This document shows, in pieces, positions 8,432 through 16,692 of a DNA stretch of 64,000 nt. The position numbers were made by a program, and so were the translations under genes. Under the pieces are notes generated by a model. The model was given only the letters and a program-made list of their open reading frames with translations, made no database searches and was not told the DNA's origin. Positions within the stretch are counted from its first letter, which is position 1. Every line of letters begins with the position of its first letter. The DNA is taken from NCBI GenBank assembly GCA_963793335.1, contig CAWBZS010000004.1, forward strand, positions 310,001 through 374,000, read 5' to 3'. Source of the stretch: Sva-07 sp963793335. GTDB lineage: Bacteria; Actinomycetota; Acidimicrobiia; Acidimicrobiales; Ilumatobacteraceae.

Positions 8432-10013
8432 TCAGCCGGCGATGATGTGATCGAGGGTGAGCTCGGGTTCGTTCTGCTCGATGCGGGCAAGGGCGTACTT
8501 GTTCTCGAACAGCGCGACGAGGTGTCCGTCGATGCGGGCCAGGATGCGCACCCCGGGCTTCTCGCGCAGCGCGTCAGCCGACTGCCTGTCGGTCAGCCGG
8601 ATCGCCTGGTACGGCGCGTTGAGGATCTCGATCGGCGAGTTGAACTCGATGTCGAGACGGTTCGCGAACACGTCGAACTGGAGCTGGCCGACCGCCGCGA
8701 GCACCGGTGATGCGTCTCCCCAGTCGGGGTCCTTGAGCACCTGGACGACGCCCTCCTCGTTGAGCTGATCGAGGCCCTTGCGGAACTGCTTGGTCTTGCC
8801 GGTGTCGAGCGGGCGGGCGGTGGCGAAGACCTCCGGAGCGAAGGCCGGGATCGGCGGGAACTTCACGGCGGGTCCGGCCTCGTCGTACAGGGTGTCGCCG
8901 AGGTTCAACCCGGTGGCGTTGACCAGCCCGACGACGTCGCCGGGGAACGCCTCATCGACCGTGGTGCGTTCGGCGCCGAACACGGTCGACGCGTACTTGG
9001 TGGCGAACGGCTTGGCCGTGCGCTCGCACGTCATCACCATGCCGCGGTCGAACTTCCCGGAACAGATGCGTGCAAAGGCGATGCGGTCGCGGTGGTTGCG
9101 GTCCATGTTGGCCTGCACCTTGAAGACGAACGCTGAGCAGGGCGCATCCAGATGGCGGGGTGTGTCGTCGACGTCGAGGCGTGGCATCGGTGCCGGCGCG
9201 AGATCGACGATTGCGTCGAGGAGGTGCCGCACCCCGAAGTTCGTCAGCGCCGAGCCGGCGAACACCGGTGTCGATTCGCCGGCCAGGAACGACGGCAGGT
9301 CGACATCGGCGCCCATCGCGCTGAGCAGTTCGGACTCCTCGGTGCTCTTGATCCACTCCTTGCCCTCTTCGGCGGCCACGCGTGCGGCCGGCACATCCTC
9401 CTCGGGAGCGATCTGGCTGCCTCTGGCGGTGCGGGTGAATCGGGTGAAGATGTCGCAGCGGCGATCGATCACGCCGCGCAGGTCGCCGAACGATCCGACC
9501 GGCCAGGTGGCCGGCGTCGGGCGCAGACCGATCTGTGCCTCGATCTGATCGAGCAGTTCCAGTGGCTCCATGCCCGGTCGGTCGAGCTTGTTGAGGAACG
9601 TGATCACCGGCAGGTTCCGCGAGCGGCACACCTCGAACAGCTTCAAGGTCTGCGGCTCGATGCCCTTCGCCGAATCGAGCACCATCACCACGGCGTCGAC
9701 GGCGGCGAGTACCCGGTAGGTGTCCTCGGAGAAGTCGCGGTGGCCAGGCGTGTCGAGCAGGTTCAGCTCGTGGTCGCGGTACGGGAAATTCGAGCGCGGT
9801 CGACGAGATCGATATCCCGCGCTTCTGCTCCATGTCCATCCAGTCGGAGGTGGCGGCGCGCCGGCCCTCGTGTGCCTTCACGGCACCACCGGACGTGATC
9901 GCCCCGGCGTAGAGCAGGAACTTCTCGGTGAGCGTGGTCTTGCCCGCGTCGGGGTGGCTGATGATCGCGAACGTGCGACGGCGCGCGGCTTCGCTGATCA
10001 CCTGGGCGGACAT
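8432..10013 (-). pseudogene. prfC: Peptide chain release factor 3, one single-base insertion near the N-terminus
   Basis: The ATG at 10011-10013 starts SAQVISEAARRR and the G1 motif SHPDAGKTT, followed by RGISISSTALEF. The frame then breaks at an AAA/TTT run (9786-9788), where one extra base is enough; the other frame supplies LNLLDTPGH-type G3 and FLNKLDRPG (G4), then domains II and III to base 8432. Restored length is 526 residues, matching RF3 (about 529). The product is a translational GTPase that recycles RF1/RF2 from the ribosome. Likely sequence error, as in the neighbouring broken genes. A TAGCCT hexamer lies 7 bases before the ATG. Confidence 0.9.
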
Positions 10014-10020
10014 GGGATCG

Positions 10021-10030
10021 AGGCTACCGT
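10021..10030. promoter_or_regulatory. Overlapping divergent -10 hexamers for prfC and the aminotransferase gene
   Basis: On the plus strand TACCGT (10025-10030) lies 6 bases before the GTG at 10037. On the minus strand TAGCCT (10021-10026) lies 7 bases before the prfC ATG. The two hexamers share two base pairs in a 23-base intergenic space, so the promoters should exclude each other and both mRNAs would be leaderless. Confidence 0.5.
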
Positions 10031-10036
10031 TCGCTC

Positions 10037-11380
10037 GTGATCCCTCGTGAGCGACTTTCGTCGCTGCTGGCTGCTGAGGAGCAACTGTTCGTCGACCTGC
10101 ATCCACGGTCCGCGGAGCTGGCCGCCTTGGGTCGTCGCCACTTGCTCGCTGGCGTTCCGATGCCGTGGATGACGCGATGGCCCGGCGGTTTCCCGGTTCA
10201 TGTGGCCGAGGCCGACGGTGCAGGATTCGTCGACGTCGACGGCATCGAATACGTCGACTTCTGCCTCGGTGACACCGGTGCGATGACCGGCCACGGCGGG
10301 GCTGCCGGAGGTGCGGGTGGATTGGCAACGGCGGTGGCGAGGTCGACCACGATGCTGCCGAGCGACGACGCTGCGTGGGTGGCCGACGAGCTGTTTCGAC
10401 GGTTCGGCATGGCGAAATGGCAGCTCACCACGTCGGCCACCGACGCGAATCGGTTCGTGCTGCGCTTCGCCCGCCACCTCACGGGGCGTCCGAAGGTCGC
10501 GGTGATCGACTGGTGCTACCACGGCACGGTCGACGAAACCCTGGCGATCCTGGCCGTCGATGGCTCGGTGATCAGCCGACCGGGAGCGATCGGGCCGCAG
10601 GTCGATCCGTCGGTGACCACCCGCGTGGCCGCGTTCAACGACGTCGCCGCGCTCGACACCGCGCTTGCGCACGGCGACGTGGCGGCACTGCTGATGGAGC
10701 CGGCACTCACGAACATCGGCATCGTGCTGCCGGAGCCCGGCTACCTCGACGCGGTGCGTGAGATCACACGTCGCCACGGGGTGCTGTTGATCATCGACGA
10801 GACGCACACCATCTCCGCCGGTCCGGGAGGCTGCACGCGGGCCTGGGGGCTCGATCCGGACATGGTGGTGATCGGCAAGCCGATCGGCGGCGGGTTCCCC
10901 GTGGCCACCTACGGCGTCACCGACGAGATCGCAGACGCGCTCGACCCGGTACTCCGAGGTCACGACGCCGATGTCGGGGGAGTGGGGGGCACGCTGGCCG
11001 GCAGCGCGATGGCGACGGCCGCGGTTCGGGCGACGCTCTCGACCACGCTGCTCGACGGCGACTACGAGCGGATGATCCCGTTGGCGACACGATGGACCGA
11101 CGGGGTCGCGTCTGCCATCGACGAGCACGGGCTCGACTGGTCGGTGCAGCAGTTGGGGTGTCGCGCCGAGTACTGGTTCTGCCCACTCCCGGTGAACGGT
11201 GCCGCCGCCGCTGCTGCCGTCGACGAGCAACTCGACGAGTTCATGCACTTGTGGGCCCTCAACCGGGGGATCCTGATGACGCCGTTCCACAACATGGCAC
11301 TGTTGTCGCCGGCGCACACGGGCGCCGACGTCGACCGACACACCGAGGTCTTCGCCGACGCGGTCACTGCGCTCACGTGA
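10037..11380 (+). CDS. Class III aminotransferase, glutamate-1-semialdehyde-aminomutase-like
   Basis: A 447-residue PLP enzyme of fold type I. Visible features are the N-terminal substrate region, a cofactor-binding segment with TTSATDANRF, the PLP-contacting Asp in LLIIDETHT, and the Schiff-base Lys in VVIGKPIGGGFPV. HemL is usually followed by GTTLSGNP; here the equivalent is VGGTLAGSAMATAA, so this is a HemL-like transaminase rather than clear HemL. It stands alone, so its substrate is unknown. GTG start chosen for its position 6 bases after TACCGT. Confidence 0.85.
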   Translation: MIPRERLSSLLAAEEQLFVDLHPRSAELAALGRRHLLAGVPMPWMTRWPGGFPVHVAEADGAGFVDVDGIEYVDFCLGDTGAMTGHGGAAGGAGGLATAVARSTTMLPSDDAAWVADELFRRFGMAKWQLTTSATDANRFVLRFARHLTGRPKVAVIDWCYHGTVDETLAILAVDGSVISRPGAIGPQVDPSVTTRVAAFNDVAALDTALAHGDVAALLMEPALTNIGIVLPEPGYLDAVREITRRHGVLLIIDETHTISAGPGGCTRAWGLDPDMVVIGKPIGGGFPVATYGVTDEIADALDPVLRGHDADVGGVGGTLAGSAMATAAVRATLSTTLLDGDYERMIPLATRWTDGVASAIDEHGLDWSVQQLGCRAEYWFCPLPVNGAAAAAAVDEQLDEFMHLWALNRGILMTPFHNMALLSPAHTGADVDRHTEVFADAVTALT

Positions 11381-11387
11381 CGAGCCC

Positions 11388-11470
11388 TGAGCGGTGAGCG
11401 GTGAGCGGGACGGGTGCACGGCACACTCACCGGAGGGCGTGGGTCCCCGGTTGCGGTGAGCGGTGAGCGG
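11388..11470. repeat. Clusters of 7-base TGAGCGG tandem repeats
   Basis: TGAGCGG occurs three times in tandem at 11388-11408 and twice at 11457-11470, in the 173-base gap between the aminotransferase and sirtuin genes. The second cluster provides the left arm of a hairpin. Confidence 0.8.
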
Positions 11471-11495
11471 TGGGCCTGCCCACAGGACTCACCGC
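11460..11495 (+). terminator. Two-tier hairpin between aminotransferase and sirtuin genes
   Basis: GCGGTGAG (11460-11467) pairs with CTCACCGC (11488-11495), and inside it GTGGGC (11470-11475) pairs with GCCCAC (11478-11483). No T-run follows, which is common for actinobacterial terminators. It may end the aminotransferase transcript. Confidence 0.5.
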
Positions 11496-11553
11496 TGCGG
11501 TTGATGGGGACGCCGAGGTTGCGACGGACCTCGGTGTCGGCCACAGTGGCCGG

Positions 11554-12306
11554 ATGCCGATCGATCTGGTGACCGCTGCCCGCGATGCCGTGGCGAATGC
11601 CCAGCGCATCGTCGTGCTGACCGGCGCTGGGATCTCGACGGACTCGGGGATCCCCGACTTTCGTGGACCGAACGGGCTGTGGACCAAGAACCCACGTGCC
11701 GAGAAGGCCTCCGACATCAGCCACTACCTCGGCGACCCCGAGGTGCGCCAGGCGGCATGGCAGAACCGCCTGACCACACCCGCCTGGACCGCCGAGCCGA
11801 ATGCCGGCCACGCGGCGATCGTCGAACTCGAACGGCGCGGACAGCTGCACGGCCTCGTCACACAGAACATCGACGGGTTGCACCAGAAGGCGGGAAACGA
11901 CGCCGACAAGGTGATCGAAGTGCATGGCACGGTGTGGTTCACCAGGTGTTGGGAGTGTCAAGACCGCCGTCCGATGGAACAGGCGCTGCAGCGCGTACGC
12001 GCCGGCGACCGCGACCCCGCATGTCTCGAGTGCAGCGGCATCCTCAAGAGCGACACGATCAGTTTCGGCCAGGCGCTGGTGCCCGAGGTGATCGACCGGG
12101 CGATGCAGGTCAGCGACGAATGTGACGTGATGCTCGCCGTCGGCTCGACCCTCAGCGTCTTTCCGGCCGCGAACTGTGTGCCCCGAGCGAAGGCTGCCGG
12201 CGCGCAGGTGATCATCGTCAACGGTGACGAGACGGCGATGGATCGCTACGCCGACTGGCTCCTCGTCGGTCAGATCGGTGAGATCCTCCCGACGCTGGTC
12301 GGCTAG
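11554..12306 (+). CDS. NAD-dependent protein deacylase (Sir2 family)
   Basis: A 250-residue sirtuin. Motifs in order: GAGISTDSGIPDFRG (NAD binding), TQNIDGLHQKAG with catalytic region, HGT with the active-site His, two CXXC zinc pairs (CWEC and CLEC), GSTLSVFPA, and a C-terminal IIVNGDET. It removes acyl groups from protein lysines using NAD. The Tyr-X-X-Arg pair of desuccinylases is not obvious, so deacetylation is the default. The ATG at 11554 starts the conserved core; longer in-frame starts run through repeat sequence. Confidence 0.93.
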   Translation: MPIDLVTAARDAVANAQRIVVLTGAGISTDSGIPDFRGPNGLWTKNPRAEKASDISHYLGDPEVRQAAWQNRLTTPAWTAEPNAGHAAIVELERRGQLHGLVTQNIDGLHQKAGNDADKVIEVHGTVWFTRCWECQDRRPMEQALQRVRAGDRDPACLECSGILKSDTISFGQALVPEVIDRAMQVSDECDVMLAVGSTLSVFPAANCVPRAKAAGAQVIIVNGDETAMDRYADWLLVGQIGEILPTLVG

Positions 12307-12382
12307 CAGGCAACGACGGGTCGGCTGGCGGAGCAACACGATCGCGAAGATCGCCGTCGCTCGTGGCGACGGGGCCAGTGGC

Positions 12383-12388
12383 TACGAT
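12383..12388 (+). promoter_or_regulatory. TACGAT hexamer, likely leaderless -10 for the RDD gene
   Basis: TACGAT ends 6 bases before the ATG at 12395, and no Shine-Dalgarno sequence is present. Confidence 0.5.
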
Positions 12389-12394
12389 CTGCTC

Positions 12395-13600
12395 ATGGGC
12401 GAACGCAACCAGCGTCGGGGCGTCTTGCAGCGGCCCTTCGACGCGATTGCCTCGGCGGTGGTTCCCGTCGTTGCCGACGCAGTCGATCCTGACGATCTCG
12501 TCGATCGGGTCGACGTGAACGCGTTGATCGATCGCATCGACCTGAACGCGCTCGTGTTGCGCCTCGATGTCGATGCGCTCCTCGATCGGTTGGACCTCGA
12601 CGCCCTGCTCGATCGCATCGACCTCGATCGGTTGATCGGTCGGATCGACGTCGACACGATCGTCGATCGGGTCGACGTCGACCGGATCGTGGCCCGAGTC
12701 GACCTCGATGCCATCGTCGACCGGGTCGACGTCGAACGGGTGGCTGCTCGGGTCGATCTCGACGCCGCTGCCGAGCGCATCGACGTGAATCGGGTGGCTG
12801 CTCGGGTCGATCTCGACGCCGCTGCCGAGCGGATCGACGTCGACAGGATCGTGGCCCGAGTCGACGTGGATGCGATCGCCGCATCGCTCGACATCGACGC
12901 AATTGTCGCGCAGAGCACCAAAGGTGTGGTGGGAAGGTTCACCGATCTGCTTCGCCGTCAGGTGGTCGGCGTCGACGAGATCTCGATGCGCACCACGAAC
13001 CGGCTCCTCCGTCGCGACTACGCATCGCTGCCGGCTGGGCCACCGCTGGCCGACGGGGACGAAGCGGTCGATGATGACCGAACGACCATGAGCGGTCGAT
13101 ACGCCGGGCCGGTTTCGCGCATCGGTGCGCTCGGGCTCGACGTGTTCGTGATCTCCTCGACGTTCACGCTGCTGCTGGCGGGGATTGGCTATCTGATCGA
13201 CCTGCTGTTCAGTGCGTCCACCGAACCGAACGGCACCTGGGTGCCGCCGCTGCTGCTCCTGCTCTACGGCTTCATGTACTTCTGGCTGTCGCAGGCGCTC
13301 ACCGGGCGCACGATCTCCCAGGCGCTCGTCGGCATCAAGGTCATCCACGGCGACGGTCAGCCGCTGAGTCCCGGTGCCGCAGCGATTCGCACGATCGTGC
13401 TGCCGTTCAGCTTCGTGCTGTTCGGCGTCGGCGCGTTGATGGCGCTCGTCGATCGTCGTCGTCGAGCCCTGCACGACATCGCGGCCAGGTCGGCGGTGGT
13501 CTACGACTGGGGTGATCGGCCCGCTGCGCTGCCGGCCCCGCTCACTCGGTTTCTCGACCGGAAGGAGGCCTCGTCTCCGGTGCCGTCGACGCATCGGTAG
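12395..13600 (+). CDS. RDD-family membrane protein with N-terminal nonapeptide-repeat domain
   Basis: A 401-residue protein in two parts. Residues 34-168 are 15 consecutive nine-residue units of the form [AR][LIV][LIVA]xR[IVL]D[LV][DN], with Arg and Asp at fixed positions. Residues about 240-375 are an RDD domain: an Arg-containing first helix region (SRIGALGLDVFVIS), a second pair of helices, and ALVGIKVIHGDGQPLSPGAAAIR before the last helix. The repeat domain should be cytosolic or surface-exposed and periodic, but I know no function for it. The ATG at 12395 lies 6 bases after TACGAT. No operon partners; moeZ follows 41 bases later with its own promoter-like hexamer. Confidence 0.85.
   Translation: MGERNQRRGVLQRPFDAIASAVVPVVADAVDPDDLVDRVDVNALIDRIDLNALVLRLDVDALLDRLDLDALLDRIDLDRLIGRIDVDTIVDRVDVDRIVARVDLDAIVDRVDVERVAARVDLDAAAERIDVNRVAARVDLDAAAERIDVDRIVARVDVDAIAASLDIDAIVAQSTKGVVGRFTDLLRRQVVGVDEISMRTTNRLLRRDYASLPAGPPLADGDEAVDDDRTTMSGRYAGPVSRIGALGLDVFVISSTFTLLLAGIGYLIDLLFSASTEPNGTWVPPLLLLLYGFMYFWLSQALTGRTISQALVGIKVIHGDGQPLSPGAAAIRTIVLPFSFVLFGVGALMALVDRRRRALHDIAARSAVVYDWGDRPAALPAPLTRFLDRKEASSPVPSTHR
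12494..12898 (+). repeat. Fifteen in-frame 27-base repeats encoding nonapeptides
   Basis: Codons 34-168 of the RDD gene are 15 units of 27 bases. Divergence is highest at the ends and lowest at 12737-12844, where a two-unit, 54-base block is duplicated with only a few differences, which points to recent expansion by slippage or unequal crossing-over. Confidence 0.85.
12737..12844 (+). repeat. Near-identical 54-base tandem duplication inside the RDD gene
   Basis: Bases 12737-12790 and 12791-12844 are tandem copies. The first 41 bases are identical and one of the next nine differs. Each copy encodes two nonapeptides (RVAARVDLD and AAAERIDVx). Confidence 0.9.
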
Positions 13601-13628
13601 CGCTGGTTTCGAATCCCGACCGACTCGG

Positions 13629-13634
13629 TAGGCT
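13629..13634 (+). promoter_or_regulatory. TAGGCT hexamer before the moeZ-like gene
   Basis: TAGGCT ends 7 bases before the ATG at 13642; leaderless -10 candidate. Confidence 0.45.
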
Positions 13635-13641
13635 TTTGGCC

Positions 13642-14805
13642 ATGGCAACGTTCCGTGACCTACTCTCCGCCGCGAAGTCCGAAATCCGCGAGGTCGACAC
13701 CGCGGGTGCCGCGGCCCACATCGCCGAGGGCGCGATCGTGCTGGACGTCCGTGAGCCCGACGAATACGAGGAGGGAGCGCTGTCCGGCGCGATCCACATC
13801 CCGCGTGGCCACCTCGAAGCCCAGATCGAGAATCGGATCGCCGACAAGGACGCACCGATCGTCGTCTACTGCGCCGGCGGCGTGCGTTCGGCGTTCGCGG
13901 CCAAGACGCTGGCCGACCTCGGCTACTCCGACGTCGAGTCGATGGACGGAGGATTCGGCCGCTGGAAGGACGAGGGCCGCCCATGGAAGCAGCCGGCCTC
14001 GTTGACCCCGGAGCAGAACAACCGCTACAAGCGTCACCTGCTGCTGCCCGAAGTCGGCACCGAGGGCCAGGTCAAGCTGCTCGACGCCAAGGTGTTGATG
14101 CTCGGTGCCGGCGGCCTTGGCTCGCCGGCCGCGCTGTACCTCGCAGCGGCCGGCGTCGGCACGATCGGCATCGTCGACATGGACGAGGTCGACTCGTCAA
14201 ATCTGCAGCGCCAGATCCTGCACAACATCGATCGCATCGGCGACCGCAAGGTCGACTCGGCGAAGAAGACGCTCACGATGCTGAACCCCGACGTCGACGT
14301 CGTCACCTACGACACCCGCCTCGATGCGTCGAACATCATCGACATCATCTCCGGCTACGACGTGATCGTCGACGGCGCCGACAACTTCCCGAGCCGCTAC
14401 CTGCTCAACGACGCCAGCGTGAAGCTCGGCATCCCGGTCGTGCATGGCTCGATCTTCCGCTTCGAGGGCATGGTCAGCGTGTTCCACCCGACGCAGGGGC
14501 CGACCTATCGCGACATGGTGCCGCAGCCGCCGCCGGCCGAACTCGCGCCGAGCTGCGCCGAAGCCGGCGTCCTCGGTGTCCTGCCGGGCATCATCGGCTC
14601 GATCCAGGCCCTCGAGACCATCAAGGTCATCCTCGGTCTCGGCGATCCGCTGATCGGACGCATCCTCACCGTCGACACCACCGACATGGAGTTTCGCGTC
14701 TTCAACCTCAAGGCCGACCCCGTCAATGAGGTCACCTACGCCAACCGTGATCGCATCGAGATCAAGGAACTCGACGGGCTCTGCGCGCCAGGCCTGTTGC
14801 ACTGA
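13642..14805 (+). CDS. moeZ: Rhodanese-ThiF/MoeB fusion, sulfur-carrier adenylyltransferase/sulfurtransferase
   Basis: A 387-residue, two-domain protein. Residues 1-115 are a rhodanese domain with the persulfide Cys at about 77 (YCAGGVRS). Residues about 120-387 are a ThiF/MoeB adenylyltransferase with GAGGLGSP at 155-162 and the PSCAEAGVLGVLPG segment. It would adenylate the C-terminus of a ThiS/MoaD-like carrier and load sulfur for cofactor or cysteine synthesis. The domain order is reversed compared with MoeZ/MOCS3 (MoeB first). The position of the usual zinc CXXC before PEPPP reads TYRDM, so that zinc site is lost. No carrier gene is adjacent. Confidence 0.9.
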   Translation: MATFRDLLSAAKSEIREVDTAGAAAHIAEGAIVLDVREPDEYEEGALSGAIHIPRGHLEAQIENRIADKDAPIVVYCAGGVRSAFAAKTLADLGYSDVESMDGGFGRWKDEGRPWKQPASLTPEQNNRYKRHLLLPEVGTEGQVKLLDAKVLMLGAGGLGSPAALYLAAAGVGTIGIVDMDEVDSSNLQRQILHNIDRIGDRKVDSAKKTLTMLNPDVDVVTYDTRLDASNIIDIISGYDVIVDGADNFPSRYLLNDASVKLGIPVVHGSIFRFEGMVSVFHPTQGPTYRDMVPQPPPAELAPSCAEAGVLGVLPGIIGSIQALETIKVILGLGDPLIGRILTVDTTDMEFRVFNLKADPVNEVTYANRDRIEIKELDGLCAPGLLH

Positions 14806-14876
14806 CCGATCACCGTTGCGCATGTCCGGGGCGTACGCGGTGATGTCGTGGCGCTCGATGTCCCACGCGAGCGGGC

Positions 14877-15836
14877 TCAGGCTGGATCGGTGAGGATCTC
14901 GGCCTCGATCGGGGCGAGTTCCTCACGCTCTTGGACGACGACCCCGACGAGCACGAGTGCAATGCCGACCAGCTCGATTCCGGACGGCTGTTGGTCGAGC
15001 ACGAGCCAGCCGATGCCGGCAGCAGTGACCGGCAGCAGCGCGAGCAAGAGCGAGAACCGGCGGATCGGGATGCGTCGCATCGTGAACTGGTCGATGCCGT
15101 AGCCGATCGCGTTCGAGAACACGCCGACGAGGAGACACAACGCCAGCAGGCGCGGTGACGTCCACACGTCACCGCTCCAAGGTGCGCCCGCTGGTGCGAT
15201 CGCCAACGCGCCGATCGCCAGCCCGACCCCGAGCCCGGCGACACCGCGATCGAGTCGGGCGACCCGTGAGCCGATCACGATGTAGGCCGCCCACATCGCC
15301 GAGGCCAGCCCGATGAACAGCAGCCCGACGGCGTTGCCCTCGATCTCGCCACCACCCAGCACGACGACACCGGCGACAGCGAACAGCAGGGCGATCGCAT
15401 TGCGTCGTGATCTCGTGGCCACCGCCGCCACCGCGATCGGGCCGATGAACTCGATGGTCACCGCCTTGCCGAGATCGATGCGATCGATCGCCAGGTAGAA
15501 GAACAAGTTCATCAACGCCGTGGCGATCCCGAAGGCGGCCGCAGCGACGAGCTCGGACCGGGTCCAGCGGTCGCGCCACGCCCTCGACACGAGCACGATC
15601 GCTCCCGCAGCACCGATCACCCGGAACCAGGCCACGGTCTGGGGCTCGACCTGCTCGAACAGCCCGACCGCGATCACGGCGCCCACATACTGGGCGATCG
15701 CGGAGAGGACGAACAATGCCTCGGGTTGGGCGGTGTTCAGCCAGTTGGTGACCGGCCCGTCGTGTCGGGCCGGTGGAGGTGACGCGTCCAGACCTAGTCG
15801 AACAGTTCGGGATCGGTGTGGGCGATCTCGTCCCAC
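14877..15836 (-). CDS. EamA/RhtA-type transporter (DMT superfamily)
   Basis: A ten-helix exporter with two EamA repeats; conserved pieces include ALFVLSAIAQYVGAVIA, KAVTIEFIGPIAVA and GVFSNAIGYGIDQF. It resembles the RhtA threonine/homoserine exporter branch. The start is uncertain: the GTG at 15836 overlaps the upstream aldolase gene by 43 bases, a TTG at 15716 would begin directly in helix 1, and the natural-looking start VTNWLNTAQPEALF begins with GTC. I used the GTG. Substrate is inferred only from the family. Confidence 0.82.
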   Translation of the reverse strand: MGRDRPHRSRTVRLGLDASPPPARHDGPVTNWLNTAQPEALFVLSAIAQYVGAVIAVGLFEQVEPQTVAWFRVIGAAGAIVLVSRAWRDRWTRSELVAAAAFGIATALMNLFFYLAIDRIDLGKAVTIEFIGPIAVAAVATRSRRNAIALLFAVAGVVVLGGGEIEGNAVGLLFIGLASAMWAAYIVIGSRVARLDRGVAGLGVGLAIGALAIAPAGAPWSGDVWTSPRLLALCLLVGVFSNAIGYGIDQFTMRRIPIRRFSLLLALLPVTAAGIGWLVLDQQPSGIELVGIALVLVGVVVQEREELAPIEAEILTDPA

Positions 15837-16621
15837 AGTGGCTGGAAGCTGAACCATCCGGCAGCGTGGAAACCAGTGTTCTGCTGGGTGTAGCTGGCGT
15901 ACTCGTCTCGGATCTCGATCGGATCGCCAGCCGCCATCGCCATCAGCTGTGCCTGGCACGACCGCTCCATCGAGATGAACCAGAACGCCGCCTCGTCGAC
16001 GGTTTCGCCGACCGTGAACAGGCCGTGGTTCTGGTGGATTGCCGCCTTGCCGTCGGGGAACTTCGACGCCAACTCGCGGCCGGCCTCGATGTCGAACACC
16101 ACGGCGCCGCCCTGTTCGGAGATCACGTGATGGTCGTTGTAGAACACGCACGCGTCCTGGGTCAGCGGGGCCAGCGGGATGCCCAGCGAGCTGAACGACT
16201 TGCCGTATGGCGAGTGAGCGTGTGCGGCTGCGACGACATCGGGCCGGGCGGCGTGCACCGCTGCGTGGATGACGAACGCCGCTCGGTTGACGGGCTTGGT
16301 GCCGTAGACGACATCGCCCTCGTGGTTGACCAGGATGAGGTCGCTCTGCTTGATGTGTCGAAAGCTCATCCCGAACGGGTTGACCCAGAAGCAGTCCGGG
16401 TATTCGGGGTCGCGGACGGTGATGTGGCCGGCGACGCCTTCACCGAAGCCGAACTTGCCGAAGATCCGCAGTGCTCCGGCGAGGTGGGTCTTGCGGTAGT
16501 GGCGCTCGTCCTCGACGTTGTCGAAGGTCGGGATCCCGTCGAGGCCGACGGTCTTCGCAGTGAGCTCGACCCCGTCGATGATGCCGGGGTGTGTCGTCGT
16601 GGTGTCGTCGATGATGGCCAT
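15794..16621 (-). CDS. Class II aldolase/adducin-family protein
   Basis: A 275-residue cytoplasmic protein of the fuculose-aldolase/adducin fold. Zinc ligands are visible as AAAHAHS (HxH) near residue 130 and a later His in AAIHQNHGLFTVG. A conserved GHITVRDP segment precedes them. Members of this branch (long, with YRKTHLAGALRIF) are usually unassigned aldolases or decarboxylases. It precedes the EamA transporter on the same strand with close spacing, so the two may share a transcript, but no pathway can be drawn. Confidence 0.88.
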   Translation of the reverse strand: MAIIDDTTTTHPGIIDGVELTAKTVGLDGIPTFDNVEDERHYRKTHLAGALRIFGKFGFGEGVAGHITVRDPEYPDCFWVNPFGMSFRHIKQSDLILVNHEGDVVYGTKPVNRAAFVIHAAVHAARPDVVAAAHAHSPYGKSFSSLGIPLAPLTQDACVFYNDHHVISEQGGAVVFDIEAGRELASKFPDGKAAIHQNHGLFTVGETVDEAAFWFISMERSCQAQLMAMAAGDPIEIRDEYASYTQQNTGFHAAGWFSFQPLWDEIAHTDPELFD

Positions 16622-16679
16622 CCGTCCACCGTACTCTCGTGGGGTGCTGCTGTCTCGGGCCGTGCGCAGCGAGGTGTCA

Positions 16680-16685
16680 TAGGCT
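16680..16685 (+). promoter_or_regulatory. TAGGCT hexamer before the RidA gene
   Basis: TAGGCT ends 7 bases before the ATG at 16693; same sequence and spacing as before the moeZ-like gene. Confidence 0.45.
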
Positions 16686-16692
16686 TTGCCGA

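Noticed and set aside
8432..10013. Programmed frameshift in prfC
   Set aside because: Programmed frameshifting is known for RF2 (prfB), not RF3; the shift here is at a TTT run without a stop-associated slippery site, and nearby genes show similar indels.
12218..13984. 588-residue reverse-strand frame over the RDD gene
   Set aside because: An Asp/Val/His-rich shadow produced by the nonapeptide repeats on the opposite strand; no family resemblance.
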